A stretch of DNA of 60,346 bases from the NCBI GenBank assembly GCA_025454955.1, contig JALONL010000035.1, positions 1 to 60,346 on the forward strand, written 5' to 3'. Positions within the stretch are counted from its first letter, which is position 1; each line of letters begins with the position of its first letter. Below, piece after piece: positions 32,273 through 40,510 of the stretch. The translations under genes and the position numbers were made by a program. Under the pieces are notes generated by a model. That model saw nothing but the letters and a program-made list of their open reading frames with translations, was not told where the DNA came from and did no database searches. Source of the DNA: Bacteroidia bacterium. Lineage in GTDB: Bacteria > Bacteroidota > Bacteroidia > Palsa-965.

Positions 32273-33508
32273 ATGACTAAAAACTACTTTCTCTCCTCAT
32301 TGTTTTTTCTTTGCACAGGCATTTCTGCTTTTGCACAGGACACACTATGGACCCGCATTGCGCAGCCCGACAGTCTTCAGGTAAACGGTGTCGGTTTTTC
32401 GGCAAATGGTACGCAGATTGTGTCGGGCACAAACTGCCATCCGGCACATCTCCGGCTTTGGCAAACCACCACCGGCAGTTTGATGTGGGATTATGAAGTA
32501 CCATCGAGCCTGATGTGCCTCATGGGTGTGGGCATAAGTGCAAACAGCAACTACATTGCCACCATCGAAGAGTTTGGAAACATTATCATTTTCGACAATA
32601 CACAGTTTCCTCCCGATTCGCTCACTACCATTACCACAGGAACTACCTATGCCTTTTCCCTGGCATTTTCGCCAAACAGCATGAAAATTGCCGCTGGCGG
32701 ATCGGCCGGAAAACTCAAGACCTATCATACCGCCACCGGTGCCATCGACCTGAATGTAACCGCGCATACGGGTTATGTGTTTGATGTGGCCTACTCGCCC
32801 GACGGAACGAAGATTGCCACCTGCGCCGGCGACAACAAAGTAAAAGTGTGGGACACGCTGGGCAATTTGCTGCACACATTCACCAACCACACCGACGATG
32901 TGCTGGGCGTGGAATTTACACCGGATAATGCACGGCTGGTAAGTTGCAGCAAGGATAATACGGTAAAAGTATTTGACGTGGTGAATTACACATTCCTGCA
33001 AAGTATTGCACCATCCGGTTCCGATGTAAATGCCATTGCCATTTCGCCCGATGGCTCTTACCTTGCTACCGGCTCAAGTGATGCGCGGGTGAGGCTTTTT
33101 AACCTCAACACTTATCAGCTGATTCAGCAACTGCCCTATTCGTCGGGAAATGTACTTTCGCTGGCCTGGTCGCCGCAGGGCGGCAAAGTGGTATCGGGCA
33201 CCGGTACGGGTAAAGTAGTGTTGTATGATGTGTCGCTCATTGCCGATGTGGCTGTTCCGCAAATCCGGAGCTTTACGGTTTATCCCAATCCGTTTGCCGG
33301 TTTGTTTCAGGTTATTACAGGCAACTACGAAGTAAGCCGTATTACCCTGAGCGATGCCACCGGAAGAGTGGTGTATGAAAACAATACGGTATATGCGGCT
33401 AATTCTGTAATTGACATTGCAGAACAACAAATCAGCAGTGGATTGTATTTCCTCACACTGACCACAGGCAGCGGAGAGCGAATAGTTCAGCGAATAATTC
33501 GTCAGTAA
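32273..33508 (+). CDS. WD40-repeat protein with T9SS type A sorting domain (411 aa)
   Basis: Signal peptide MTKNYFLSSLFFLCTGISAFAQ (start ATG 32273). Residues ~30–325 hold about seven WD40-like blades with repeated patterns such as IAATGGxAGKLKTYHTATG, YSPDGTKIATCAGDNKVKVWD, FTPDNARLVSCSKDNTVKVFD and ISPDGSYLATGSSDARVRLF. The last ~80 residues are a type A C-terminal domain (SFTVYPNPFAG … SGLYFLTLTTGSGERIVQRIIRQ) that directs export by the T9SS. Likely surface-exposed beta propeller; ligand unknown. The rest of the system's PorG-like component is encoded at 57.7–58.5 kb. Followed by a 14-bp-stem terminator. Confidence 0.88.
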   Translation: MTKNYFLSSLFFLCTGISAFAQDTLWTRIAQPDSLQVNGVGFSANGTQIVSGTNCHPAHLRLWQTTTGSLMWDYEVPSSLMCLMGVGISANSNYIATIEEFGNIIIFDNTQFPPDSLTTITTGTTYAFSLAFSPNSMKIAAGGSAGKLKTYHTATGAIDLNVTAHTGYVFDVAYSPDGTKIATCAGDNKVKVWDTLGNLLHTFTNHTDDVLGVEFTPDNARLVSCSKDNTVKVFDVVNYTFLQSIAPSGSDVNAIAISPDGSYLATGSSDARVRLFNLNTYQLIQQLPYSSGNVLSLAWSPQGGKVVSGTGTGKVVLYDVSLIADVAVPQIRSFTVYPNPFAGLFQVITGNYEVSRITLSDATGRVVYENNTVYAANSVIDIAEQQISSGLYFLTLTTGSGERIVQRIIRQ

Positions 33509-33513
33509 ATTCA

Positions 33514-33550
33514 ACACAAAGGCCGGTACATTTTGCACCGGCCTTTGTGT
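33514..33550 (+). terminator. Strong hairpin after the WD40 gene (convergent region)
   Basis: A perfect 14-bp stem (ACACAAAGGCCGGT / ACCGGCCTTTGTGT, 33514–33527 with 33537–33550) and a 9-base loop lie between convergent genes. It can serve both the WD40 gene and the head-GIN gene. The T-run is short. Confidence 0.7.
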
Positions 33551-33572
33551 CATGGTTTGGGGATGTGATAAA

Positions 33573-34298
33573 TTATTCGTTCTCAATAGAAGATGCGCCC
33601 GAAGTATTGCGGCTAACGCTGCCCGGCTTGCCCGAATACACAAAGTGCGAAGCTCCCGAAGACTGTGCATTGAGTTTTTTGGCCACATGCATACGCGCTT
33701 CCGATGCGCCCGAAAGTGTAATGGTAAGATCGTCGGCACTGAATGCATCGCCATAAAGTTCGGAAGCGCCGCAAAGTGTCATCACCGCTTTATCGGCTTT
33801 GCCTCTGATTTTGGCTTCTGAGGCTCCGCTAAGATTAAACTCCACATTGTCAGATTTCACGCTGCCATCGAATTCCGATGCGCCCGACAGGGTGAGATCA
33901 ATGGGAGCCGAAGGAAATTCACCAAGCAATTTCAGTTCAACGGCACCGCTCAGTTCGCCACCTTTAAACTGCGGGCCGGTAAGGCGCACGGTAATTTTTT
34001 CGCCATCGCTATGATAGAAGTTGTTGTTGAGCGAAAGGGAAAGCGCATCGTTAAGCACGCTTACTTTTGTGGCTTTCACCATATTTTCGGGCCCTTCAAG
34101 TTCGCACGATACGGTGGGCGAATAGCGGTAGGTGATTTCAAATACATTTGACGCATTGATCTTTGAAAACGCACCGACGTTTCGTGTCTGCTTAATTACA
34201 GGCCCGTCGCAGCGAGTAATGCCAAATTCAAAGTCGATGGCTCTGATCCAGAAAACAGCCACAAGGGCTATGAGGATAAACGGAAAAGCTTTTTTCAT
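33573..34298 (-). CDS. Head-GIN-domain exported protein (DUF2807), 241 aa
   Basis: An N-terminal hydrophobic segment (FPFILIALVAVFWIRA) is followed by a DUF2807 right-handed beta helix: the repeated pattern of LSGA…/SGASE… (DLTLSGASEFDGSVK, EFNLSGASEAKIRG, MTLCGASELYG, TITLSGASEARMH) gives ~16–22-residue coils with conserved Ser-Gly-Ala-Ser. A tail of Ser/Gly ends it. Function unknown; widespread in Bacteroidota as secreted or periplasmic protein. A second, diverged copy (34352–35044) lies immediately upstream. Confidence 0.8.
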   Translation of the reverse strand: MKKAFPFILIALVAVFWIRAIDFEFGITRCDGPVIKQTRNVGAFSKINASNVFEITYRYSPTVSCELEGPENMVKATKVSVLNDALSLSLNNNFYHSDGEKITVRLTGPQFKGGELSGAVELKLLGEFPSAPIDLTLSGASEFDGSVKSDNVEFNLSGASEAKIRGKADKAVMTLCGASELYGDAFSADDLTITLSGASEARMHVAKKLNAQSSGASHFVYSGKPGSVSRNTSGASSIENE

Positions 34299-34351
34299 GG
34301 GACAGCGTTTTTGGTGTGTATATGATGTGAAAAGAGTGGTTGAATAAATTT

Positions 34352-35044
34352 TTACTTCTGCTTGATTTCAGAAAGTCCGCTGGCTGTTTTGCTTACCGAC
34401 TGAGGCGTGCCCCAGTAGCTAAGTTCGGCAAGGCCTGAGGTAAATGCGTCGAGTTTGTTCTTTACCGAAATTTTGGCCGAGGCAACTCCTGATACAGAAA
34501 TTGCCCATTCATTCACTTCAAGCGCCTTTGCCTTCAGATCAACAGTGCCGCATACCGTTACATCGGCTTTATCGGCTGTGCCTTCAAGCACAATTTCTGT
34601 TACACCGGCAAAATTTCCTTTGAGCGAAGAAGCATTGATTTTACCAATAAACTCACCCACTCCGGTAATGGTGAGATCGATATCTGATTTGGGAAAATCG
34701 CCCGTAACTTTCAGCGATGCCACACCCGAAATAGTGGCTCCGGTAAATTCAGGGCCGGTGAGAATTACCTTAATCTCTTTCCCGTTGTAGTTGCGCTCAT
34801 CCTGTTTAAGGGTAAGGTAAAGCGTTCCTTCTTTTACAGTAAGTTCGGTAAGCTCAATCAGTTTATCATTGCCGGCCAGCATACAGGTTGTTTCGGTGGA
34901 ATAGCTATATACAATTTCAAAAATTGAACCTGCATTTATCCGGTTAAACGGCTGTATGGTTCTTGTTTGTCCGGCATGACCGAATGCAGTGGACTGAAGC
35001 AGCAAAAATGCAGCAGAGAACAGAAGGAGAAAATTTCGTTTCAT
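34352..35044 (-). CDS. Head-GIN-domain exported protein (DUF2807), paralogue, 230 aa
   Basis: A Sec signal peptide (NFLLLFSAAFLLLQSTAFG) precedes a DUF2807 beta helix with the repeat rhythm TISGVASLKVTG, TITGVGEFIGKI, GNFAGVTEIVLEG and AISVSGVASAKISV; Val often replaces the Ser/Ala of the downstream paralogue. The N-terminal part (TIQPFNRINAGSIFEIVYSYS) aligns with the same region of the downstream protein, so they are tandem duplicates transcribed together. Function unknown. Confidence 0.8.
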   Translation of the reverse strand: MKRNFLLLFSAAFLLLQSTAFGHAGQTRTIQPFNRINAGSIFEIVYSYSTETTCMLAGNDKLIELTELTVKEGTLYLTLKQDERNYNGKEIKVILTGPEFTGATISGVASLKVTGDFPKSDIDLTITGVGEFIGKINASSLKGNFAGVTEIVLEGTADKADVTVCGTVDLKAKALEVNEWAISVSGVASAKISVKNKLDAFTSGLAELSYWGTPQSVSKTASGLSEIKQK

Positions 35045-35167
35045 GGGCAGAACGTTTGGTGTGAATTTGGCGAAGGATATGGGTATGACGGACTGCCCCC
35101 CGGAAAAGTAACAGCAATTGCCCTGAAAAGTTGCAAATAACTGATATACAGAAAAATAAAAGTCTTT

Positions 35168-36991
35168 TCAGGCAAAATTTTCCTGATAAAAATCGATGAG
35201 CCGCTGGTCGAGAAGAATGTCTTCTTCCCTGAGCGGACGTTTGAGAAAAAGGCCATTGAGCGTGCGGCACCGGCTCAGGGCGGTGTAAACTTGTCCGCTG
35301 GCAAAAGCCTTTCCGCCGGTATCGAGGATAACGCGGTCGAACGTGAGGCCCTGGCTTTTGTGTATGGTTACTGCCCAGGCCAGTTTGAGCGGGTATTGGC
35401 TGAATGTGCCTCGGATGCGGGTTTTTACGCGGCGTTCGGCAGCATTCCAGCGGTTTTCAGCCAGTTCCCAGGTTTCTTTATATACGCGGTGAACTTCGCC
35501 CGACTGCAATTTTACTTCAATGGCCTCGTCGGAAATGAAAACGATTTTGCCAATGGTGCCATTTACCCAGCGGCGGCCTTCGGCTCCGGTATCGTTGCGA
35601 ACGAAAATTACCTGCGCGTGTTTTTTGAGTTTTAGAAAACGCTGTGTGGGCTGATCTTTCTCTGGAAAATCGCCTTCCACGTAAGCCTCAAACACATATT
35701 CCTCGTCGGGAAGTTCGGCCAGGCGGCGTTCGTTTTCGGTTTCGGCGGTGCGCAGGTAAGAAGTAAGCGTAATTACAAATTCGTCGGCCGACGGATTGTA
35801 GCCGGGAATGCAGCGTTCGTTGATTTGCGCCAGTGTGCCCGTATCGCCGCGGCGGAATGTGCGTATGCGGTTGAGCAGATCGGCAAAAGCGGCATCGCCT
35901 TTCTGCCGGTAAATTGTTTTGAGCTCTACCCGCATCGGATTTAGCTGCCTGAATGCCGGCGCATCAAAAAAATAACCGCCCGCATATTCGCTGCCGAAAA
36001 TATGGCGGTCAAACTCATTGTCGTTGCGCACCACCGGAGGCAGTTGAAACAAATCGCCCACCAGCACAAGCTGCTTGCCGCCAAACGGAATATCGGGCGT
36101 ATCGCTGTTTATGCGCAGCGAACGTTCAATAGCCTGAAAAATATCCGAACGCAGCATCGATACCTCATCAATGATAAATACATCTGTATTGCGTATAATC
36201 TCTGCCTTACCCGATCCGGGCGTAAATTTTTCGATGGCCTCATCATCGGGCAACAGCGGACGCAAAGGCAGCCTGAAAAACGAATGAATGGTGGTGCCGC
36301 CCACATTTGTGGCTGCAATGCCGGTAAACGAAAGCACCACAAATTTCTTGCGCGTATTCTGGCAGAAATAATGAATAAACGTGGACTTACCCGTTCCCGC
36401 CTTACCGATAATGAGAAAACTCGAAGGCGTTTGCTCTATTTCATCGTAAAGCGGCCCAATTACCGGATCATTCAGGTAATCGGTCGGAATTTCAAAGTTG
36501 CGTCGGTAAAAATCGGGCAGGTGCTGCTCCTGATCGAAAATGGAAATCTGTGTGCTTCCGCTTTCAATCATGCTGAAGAAATACAACTCCGCCCCGCAAC
36601 CTTTAAACGGGTCGTTCATGTTGAATTCCTGCGCACTGCTGTGGGCAAGCACTTTCAGAATATAATCGGCCTGACGGAGCATCCAGCCCAACCCGCCGGG
36701 ATTGTGTTTCACATAATGCTGGGCAAACTCCGCATTCACTGTAATTCCGACCACTGCCAGAAACTCCAGTACGCGGGTGGTCATTTCCGCTTCTTTCAGG
36801 TAACTCCGCTTATCGGGCAATGCCTGAAAATTATCAGGCAAATCGGCCTCGTACCCTTCGGGCCAGTGTTCTTCGTCAACCCCGTAATACAACTGATACG
36901 CCACCGATTTCCGAAACATACCTTCCCGCACCAACGGCGAAAACCGAAACTGATCGACCCAGACGGAAAGGAGTTTTTTGTTGATTTTCAT
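35168..36991 (-). CDS. Pif1/RecD-like superfamily 1 helicase (607 aa)
   Basis: N-terminal ~190 residues have an uncharacterised helical domain. The motor follows: Walker A IGKAGTGKST (~198–207), motif Ia SFTGIAATNVGGTTIHSFF (~230–248), motif II DVFIIDEVSML (~285–295), motif III-like VLVGDLFQLPPV, motif IV/V LKTIYRQKGD and C-terminal motif VI AWAVTIHKSQGLTFDRVILD … YTALSRCRTLNGL, as in Pif1/RecD2 5'–3' helicases. It unwinds DNA or G-quadruplexes. Its ATG overlaps the stop of the RloB gene by 4 bp (ATGA), so it is translationally linked to the RloAB pair. Could be housekeeping or part of defence. Confidence 0.8.
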   Translation of the reverse strand: MKINKKLLSVWVDQFRFSPLVREGMFRKSVAYQLYYGVDEEHWPEGYEADLPDNFQALPDKRSYLKEAEMTTRVLEFLAVVGITVNAEFAQHYVKHNPGGLGWMLRQADYILKVLAHSSAQEFNMNDPFKGCGAELYFFSMIESGSTQISIFDQEQHLPDFYRRNFEIPTDYLNDPVIGPLYDEIEQTPSSFLIIGKAGTGKSTFIHYFCQNTRKKFVVLSFTGIAATNVGGTTIHSFFRLPLRPLLPDDEAIEKFTPGSGKAEIIRNTDVFIIDEVSMLRSDIFQAIERSLRINSDTPDIPFGGKQLVLVGDLFQLPPVVRNDNEFDRHIFGSEYAGGYFFDAPAFRQLNPMRVELKTIYRQKGDAAFADLLNRIRTFRRGDTGTLAQINERCIPGYNPSADEFVITLTSYLRTAETENERRLAELPDEEYVFEAYVEGDFPEKDQPTQRFLKLKKHAQVIFVRNDTGAEGRRWVNGTIGKIVFISDEAIEVKLQSGEVHRVYKETWELAENRWNAAERRVKTRIRGTFSQYPLKLAWAVTIHKSQGLTFDRVILDTGGKAFASGQVYTALSRCRTLNGLFLKRPLREEDILLDQRLIDFYQENFA

Positions 36992-37701
36992 GCGGCAGGT
37001 TCTAAAGCATACCAGTCTATCAGCACTCTTAAATCACGAACAAGCTGATATACTTTCGTACAAGGATTTGCTTCCAGCACCGGCCGCTTTGCATGATACT
37101 CATCCAATTTCTCTGCCCTTGAAATTGCCCGCTCCTCATTGCCGGTCTTCATTACACAGTCAATTATTTCTGCATGGCCATGCCTGTACACAAACTCACT
37201 CCACGCAGGATGTTTACGTGCAGCATGACTCAGCTTTTCATACACTTCTTCTCTTGGCAGTGTGGTTGCATGATCTACATCCTGAAAATGCAGCAACAGC
37301 CACAATTCAAACACTTCGTTACTCCATGCCAGTTGTATATTATTACTGCGGGCAATTTCAAAAGCGTTGTGGAAATTCTCAATCGTTTTCTGATTCAGAT
37401 CAGCATCATCCTTATCAAATACCGCCCACTTCTTATCTATCTCTTTGTTTGAATACAACTTTATTAATTCGCTTTCAGCCTGTGTGCGTTCTACCACACC
37501 TTTCGGACTTAAACCAGTACCCACCACTTTCAGGAAAACTGTGCCGGGAGGAAAATACTTTTCAAATTGCTCGAAATAAACCCGCTCTGTATTTTGATCT
37601 TCGCACACTATCAGAAAAAAATACCTGTATTTACGCCACTTCACAGGGCGATCTATTTCTATCCGCTCCTGCTTCTTCCCTATTTTTCCTCGTTTTGCCA
37701 C
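36988..37701 (-). CDS. rloB: RloB-family protein (237 aa)
   Basis: Matches the RloB (PF13707) pattern: a basic N-terminus, FFLIVCEDQNTERVYFEQFEKYF, a Toprim-like acidic segment WAVFDKDDADL (~ residues 90–100), and SNEVFELWLLLHFQDVD. RloB is the partner of RloA, an AAA ATPase found in type I restriction islands; the pair resembles the nuclease/ATPase architecture of OLD-like and PARIS defence systems. The start is within the upstream ATPase gene (22-bp overlap), and the stop overlaps the helicase start by 4 bp. Likely effector: a Toprim-type nuclease. Activity inferred. Confidence 0.75.
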   Translation of the reverse strand: MAKRGKIGKKQERIEIDRPVKWRKYRYFFLIVCEDQNTERVYFEQFEKYFPPGTVFLKVVGTGLSPKGVVERTQAESELIKLYSNKEIDKKWAVFDKDDADLNQKTIENFHNAFEIARSNNIQLAWSNEVFELWLLLHFQDVDHATTLPREEVYEKLSHAARKHPAWSEFVYRHGHAEIIDCVMKTGNEERAISRAEKLDEYHAKRPVLEANPCTKVYQLVRDLRVLIDWYALEPAA

Positions 37702-39023
37702 AATCCTTTTTTTATTATTTCTTCAAATGCACCCAAAAAAGGGATAGCTCCGTAACGCCCTTCCAGATAACGTTTTTCTTTATCTGTATCAGGCCGCTCT
37801 TTTTCCAACGTTTTCACACCATTCTTTTCACCAATATATACAAAATCAGAAAGTGAATACAGTTCTGTGCTTTCCCACTTATTCTTCTCTGTAAAATAAA
37901 TCTGGTCTCTTCTCAGTGTGGAATAGGTAAGCAAATTGGTATCGTGCGTGGCAAATACAAGCTGTGCATGATTGGGGTTTGTAACCGGATTAAGAAACAA
38001 ACGAATGGTATTGAGTGTAAGAATGGGATGCATCTTCGCTTCCATTTCGTCAATTACCAGCACACCACCTTTAATTAAAGCATTTAAGATGGGACCGCTC
38101 AACTGCAAAGCCTTCTGAGCGCCTGATGATTCACGTTCATGCCAGTTCCAGCTTTTGGTATGGTTTGCCAGATTTCCCTTGGCATCAAAATAACGGTGTG
38201 TGGCATCTACTTTAAATGCGCTTCTTCCGGTAAACGTTTGTATAATCTGATTGCGAAGATCATTGGGCATATCACTTCGTAAATCTGATTCATTAAATTC
38301 CTGGGTTACAATCTCAAGATCTACAATGCCTATTTCAAGAGCAATCAAATACTGCCTTATTTTGTCCCTATACTCTTCATTTTGCCAAAGCTGAACGGTG
38401 GTTACCTGTTCATCTTCAGTATCCAATCCATCTATAATGGTAAGATCTCTGAACCAACTCATTACCCGCAGCGCATCGTCCACATTAAACGTATCGCACA
38501 TCGAAAGAAACAACGCATTAACCCGCGTAGCCTCAATAACCGTATCAATCAGTTTTTTTGAAGCACTGAACCCCGAACTCACATCTATTACATCATCTTC
38601 ACGCTCAAAAAGCAGGGTTTCTCTGCTGGTTATTTTTCTGAAAAGCCACTCACGCACCACACGCTCATTGTTAATTTCATACCCATACCGATAGCGAATA
38701 TCATCAGCAATGAATACTATTTCAAAATAAGTGGGCTTTTCATCCCAGCCTTCGCGCAGCAAAAAAGGATCGTAAGGCAGCCTTGCAATTGATGAAATAC
38801 TGAGCGAATGCTCTACAAGCCCTGCCATTAAACCCAACCCGCGGATAAGATTACTCTTCCCGCTTGCATTTGCACCATAAATAGCTGCCATATTCAGCAC
38901 TTCGTGCTTACCCGCAGTAATAATGTTCTCCGGGTAATCGCGCTGCTTGGGAGCAGGAACAAGACTAAGCGTTTGCTTTTCTCCGATTGAACGGAAGTTG
39001 GCTACTGAAAACTCTATCAACAT
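37680..39023 (-). CDS. rloA: RloA-like AAA15 ATPase (447 aa)
   Basis: Begins MLIEFSVANFRSIGEKQTLSLV, the start typical of RloA/AAA15 (SMC-like) ATPases. Walker A is YGANASGKSNL (~49–58), the D-loop/Walker B region is GGVLVIDEMEAKMHPILT (~ 340–357), and HDTNLL follows, giving an ABC-type ATP site without a transporter. An ABC-signature-like stretch SSGAQKALQL lies near 315. It is the first gene of the minus-strand rloA–rloB–helicase operon. RloA-type ATPases sense phage or DNA damage and control their partner nuclease. Functional role is inferred from the family. Confidence 0.8.
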   Translation of the reverse strand: MLIEFSVANFRSIGEKQTLSLVPAPKQRDYPENIITAGKHEVLNMAAIYGANASGKSNLIRGLGLMAGLVEHSLSISSIARLPYDPFLLREGWDEKPTYFEIVFIADDIRYRYGYEINNERVVREWLFRKITSRETLLFEREDDVIDVSSGFSASKKLIDTVIEATRVNALFLSMCDTFNVDDALRVMSWFRDLTIIDGLDTEDEQVTTVQLWQNEEYRDKIRQYLIALEIGIVDLEIVTQEFNESDLRSDMPNDLRNQIIQTFTGRSAFKVDATHRYFDAKGNLANHTKSWNWHERESSGAQKALQLSGPILNALIKGGVLVIDEMEAKMHPILTLNTIRLFLNPVTNPNHAQLVFATHDTNLLTYSTLRRDQIYFTEKNKWESTELYSLSDFVYIGEKNGVKTLEKERPDTDKEKRYLEGRYGAIPFLGAFEEIIKKGLWQNEEK

Positions 39024-39181
39024 GCCTCATTTCGTAGATTCCCCACGAAATTACATCATTTCGTCTCCATTTCACACTTCTCCCCCTAAATCTCTTCTAT
39101 CTCACTCGTTTACAACCAATTATTTTTCACCAACCACCCATTTCCCGAACAAAAGCCACGAAATAACATTAGTTCAAACAA

Positions 39182-39207
39182 AAATCCAGCCCGAACGGGC
39201 TGGATTT
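39182..39207 (-). terminator. Terminator downstream of sucB
   Basis: A perfect 12-bp stem (AAATCCAGCCCG / CGGGCTGGATTT, 39182–39193 with 39196–39207) with a 2-base loop lies 20 bp below the sucB stop. On the minus strand it ends with a short T run. The ~175 bp between here and the RloA ATG hold no gene. Confidence 0.75.
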
Positions 39208-39226
39208 ACAAATTAGCACTGAGTTA

Positions 39227-40483
39227 TTACAACCCCAACACCACCTCATCCGGATCTTTACCACCAAAGATGAGTTTATGCGGATTCTCAATCATCTGCT
39301 TCACCGCCACAAGGAAACTCACCGACTCTTTACCGTCGATAATACGGTGATCGTAGCTGAGCGCAATGTACATCATGGGGCGAATGACTACCTGGCCATT
39401 TACCGCCACCGGACGATCCACCACATTGTGCATACCGAGAATGGCGCTCTGTGGCGGGTTGATAATAGGTGTGCTCATGAGTGAACCAAACACGCCGCCG
39501 TTGGTAATAGTAAAGGTGCCGCCGGTCATTTCATCGACGGTAATTTTTCCGTCGCGGGCTTTGAGGGCGAGGCGTTTTATTTCGGCTTCGATCTGGGCCA
39601 GGCTCATTGTTTCGGCGTTGCGTACCACGGGCACCATGAGGCCTTTGGGTGCGCTCACGGCAATGCCTACGTCGCAGTAATCGTGATATACAATTTCTTC
39701 GCCGTCGATCTGGGCATTGATGGCCGGGAACTGGCGCAGGGCCTCGCACACGGCTTTGGTGAAAAACGACATAAAGCCGAGTCCCACGCCATGCTTTTCC
39801 TTAAAGATGTCTTTGTATTTGTTGCGCATGTTCATTAATGCGCTCATATCCACCTCGTTGAAGGTGGTAAGCATGGCGGTTTCCTGTTTCACGGCTACCA
39901 GGCGCTGGGCTAATTTTTTGCGCAGGCTGGTCATTTTGTCGCGGCGCTGGTTGCGGGTGCCGCCCCAGCCTTGAGCCGCAGAGGCATCAAAGCCGTTGGC
40001 AATGGCGTTCAGCACATCGCCTTTGGTGATGCGGCCGTCTTTGCCGGTGCCGTTGAGTTTGGCGGCGGGAATGCCGTTCTCGGCCATCAGCTTCTGTGCC
40101 GCGGGCGAGGGATGCCCGGTGGCATAGGTGGCAGCTTCGGTGGCTTTTGCCGTTTCGGTTTTTACAGCGGCGGGCTCGGGCTTTTTGGCTTCCTCTTTTT
40201 TGGCGGCTGCTGCAGGCTCGGCTTTGGGCTTGGCCACAGGCTGCACAGAGGTATCAATGGTACACACCACATCGCCCACTTTTACCGTGGTGCCTTCGGG
40301 GACAACAATTTTTATTGCCCCGGCTTCTTCGGCATTAATGGTAAGTGTGGCTTTGTCCGAATCTACTTCGCAAAGTTCTTCGTCTTTTTCCACCACATCG
40401 CCGTCCTGTTTAAGCCAACGGGCAATGGTTACTTCGGTGATTGATTCACCGGGGCTGGGTACTTTGAGATCAATGATCGCCAT
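39227..40483 (-). CDS. sucB: 2-oxoglutarate dehydrogenase E2 (dihydrolipoyllysine-residue succinyltransferase)
   Basis: Domains in order: lipoyl domain (1–80) with the lipoylated Lys44 in VDSDKATL; an Ala/Lys/Pro linker; peripheral-subunit-binding domain (~125–165, HPSPAAQKLMAENGIP…GKDGRITKGDVLNAI); and a catalytic acyltransferase domain ending with SYDHRIIDGKESVSFL, where the His-x3-Asp-Gly motif is catalytic. 418 aa, normal length. Transfers succinyl groups from E1 to CoA in the TCA cycle. It follows sucA by 27 bp in the same operon; the E3 subunit is not in the window. Confidence 0.95.
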   Translation of the reverse strand: MAIIDLKVPSPGESITEVTIARWLKQDGDVVEKDEELCEVDSDKATLTINAEEAGAIKIVVPEGTTVKVGDVVCTIDTSVQPVAKPKAEPAAAAKKEEAKKPEPAAVKTETAKATEAATYATGHPSPAAQKLMAENGIPAAKLNGTGKDGRITKGDVLNAIANGFDASAAQGWGGTRNQRRDKMTSLRKKLAQRLVAVKQETAMLTTFNEVDMSALMNMRNKYKDIFKEKHGVGLGFMSFFTKAVCEALRQFPAINAQIDGEEIVYHDYCDVGIAVSAPKGLMVPVVRNAETMSLAQIEAEIKRLALKARDGKITVDEMTGGTFTITNGGVFGSLMSTPIINPPQSAILGMHNVVDRPVAVNGQVVIRPMMYIALSYDHRIIDGKESVSFLVAVKQMIENPHKLIFGGKDPDEVVLGL

Positions 40484-40510
40484 AATCGGATGCGCTCGGG
40501 TGTGTGTGAA

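Noticed and set aside
36002..37048. Plus-strand ORF of 348 codons
   Set aside because: Antisense to the Pif1-like helicase and rloB genes; a shadow ORF in GC-biased sequence.
37680..39023. PARIS system AriA
   Set aside because: The ATPase is AAA15-like, but its partner matches RloB rather than the DUF4435 AriB type.
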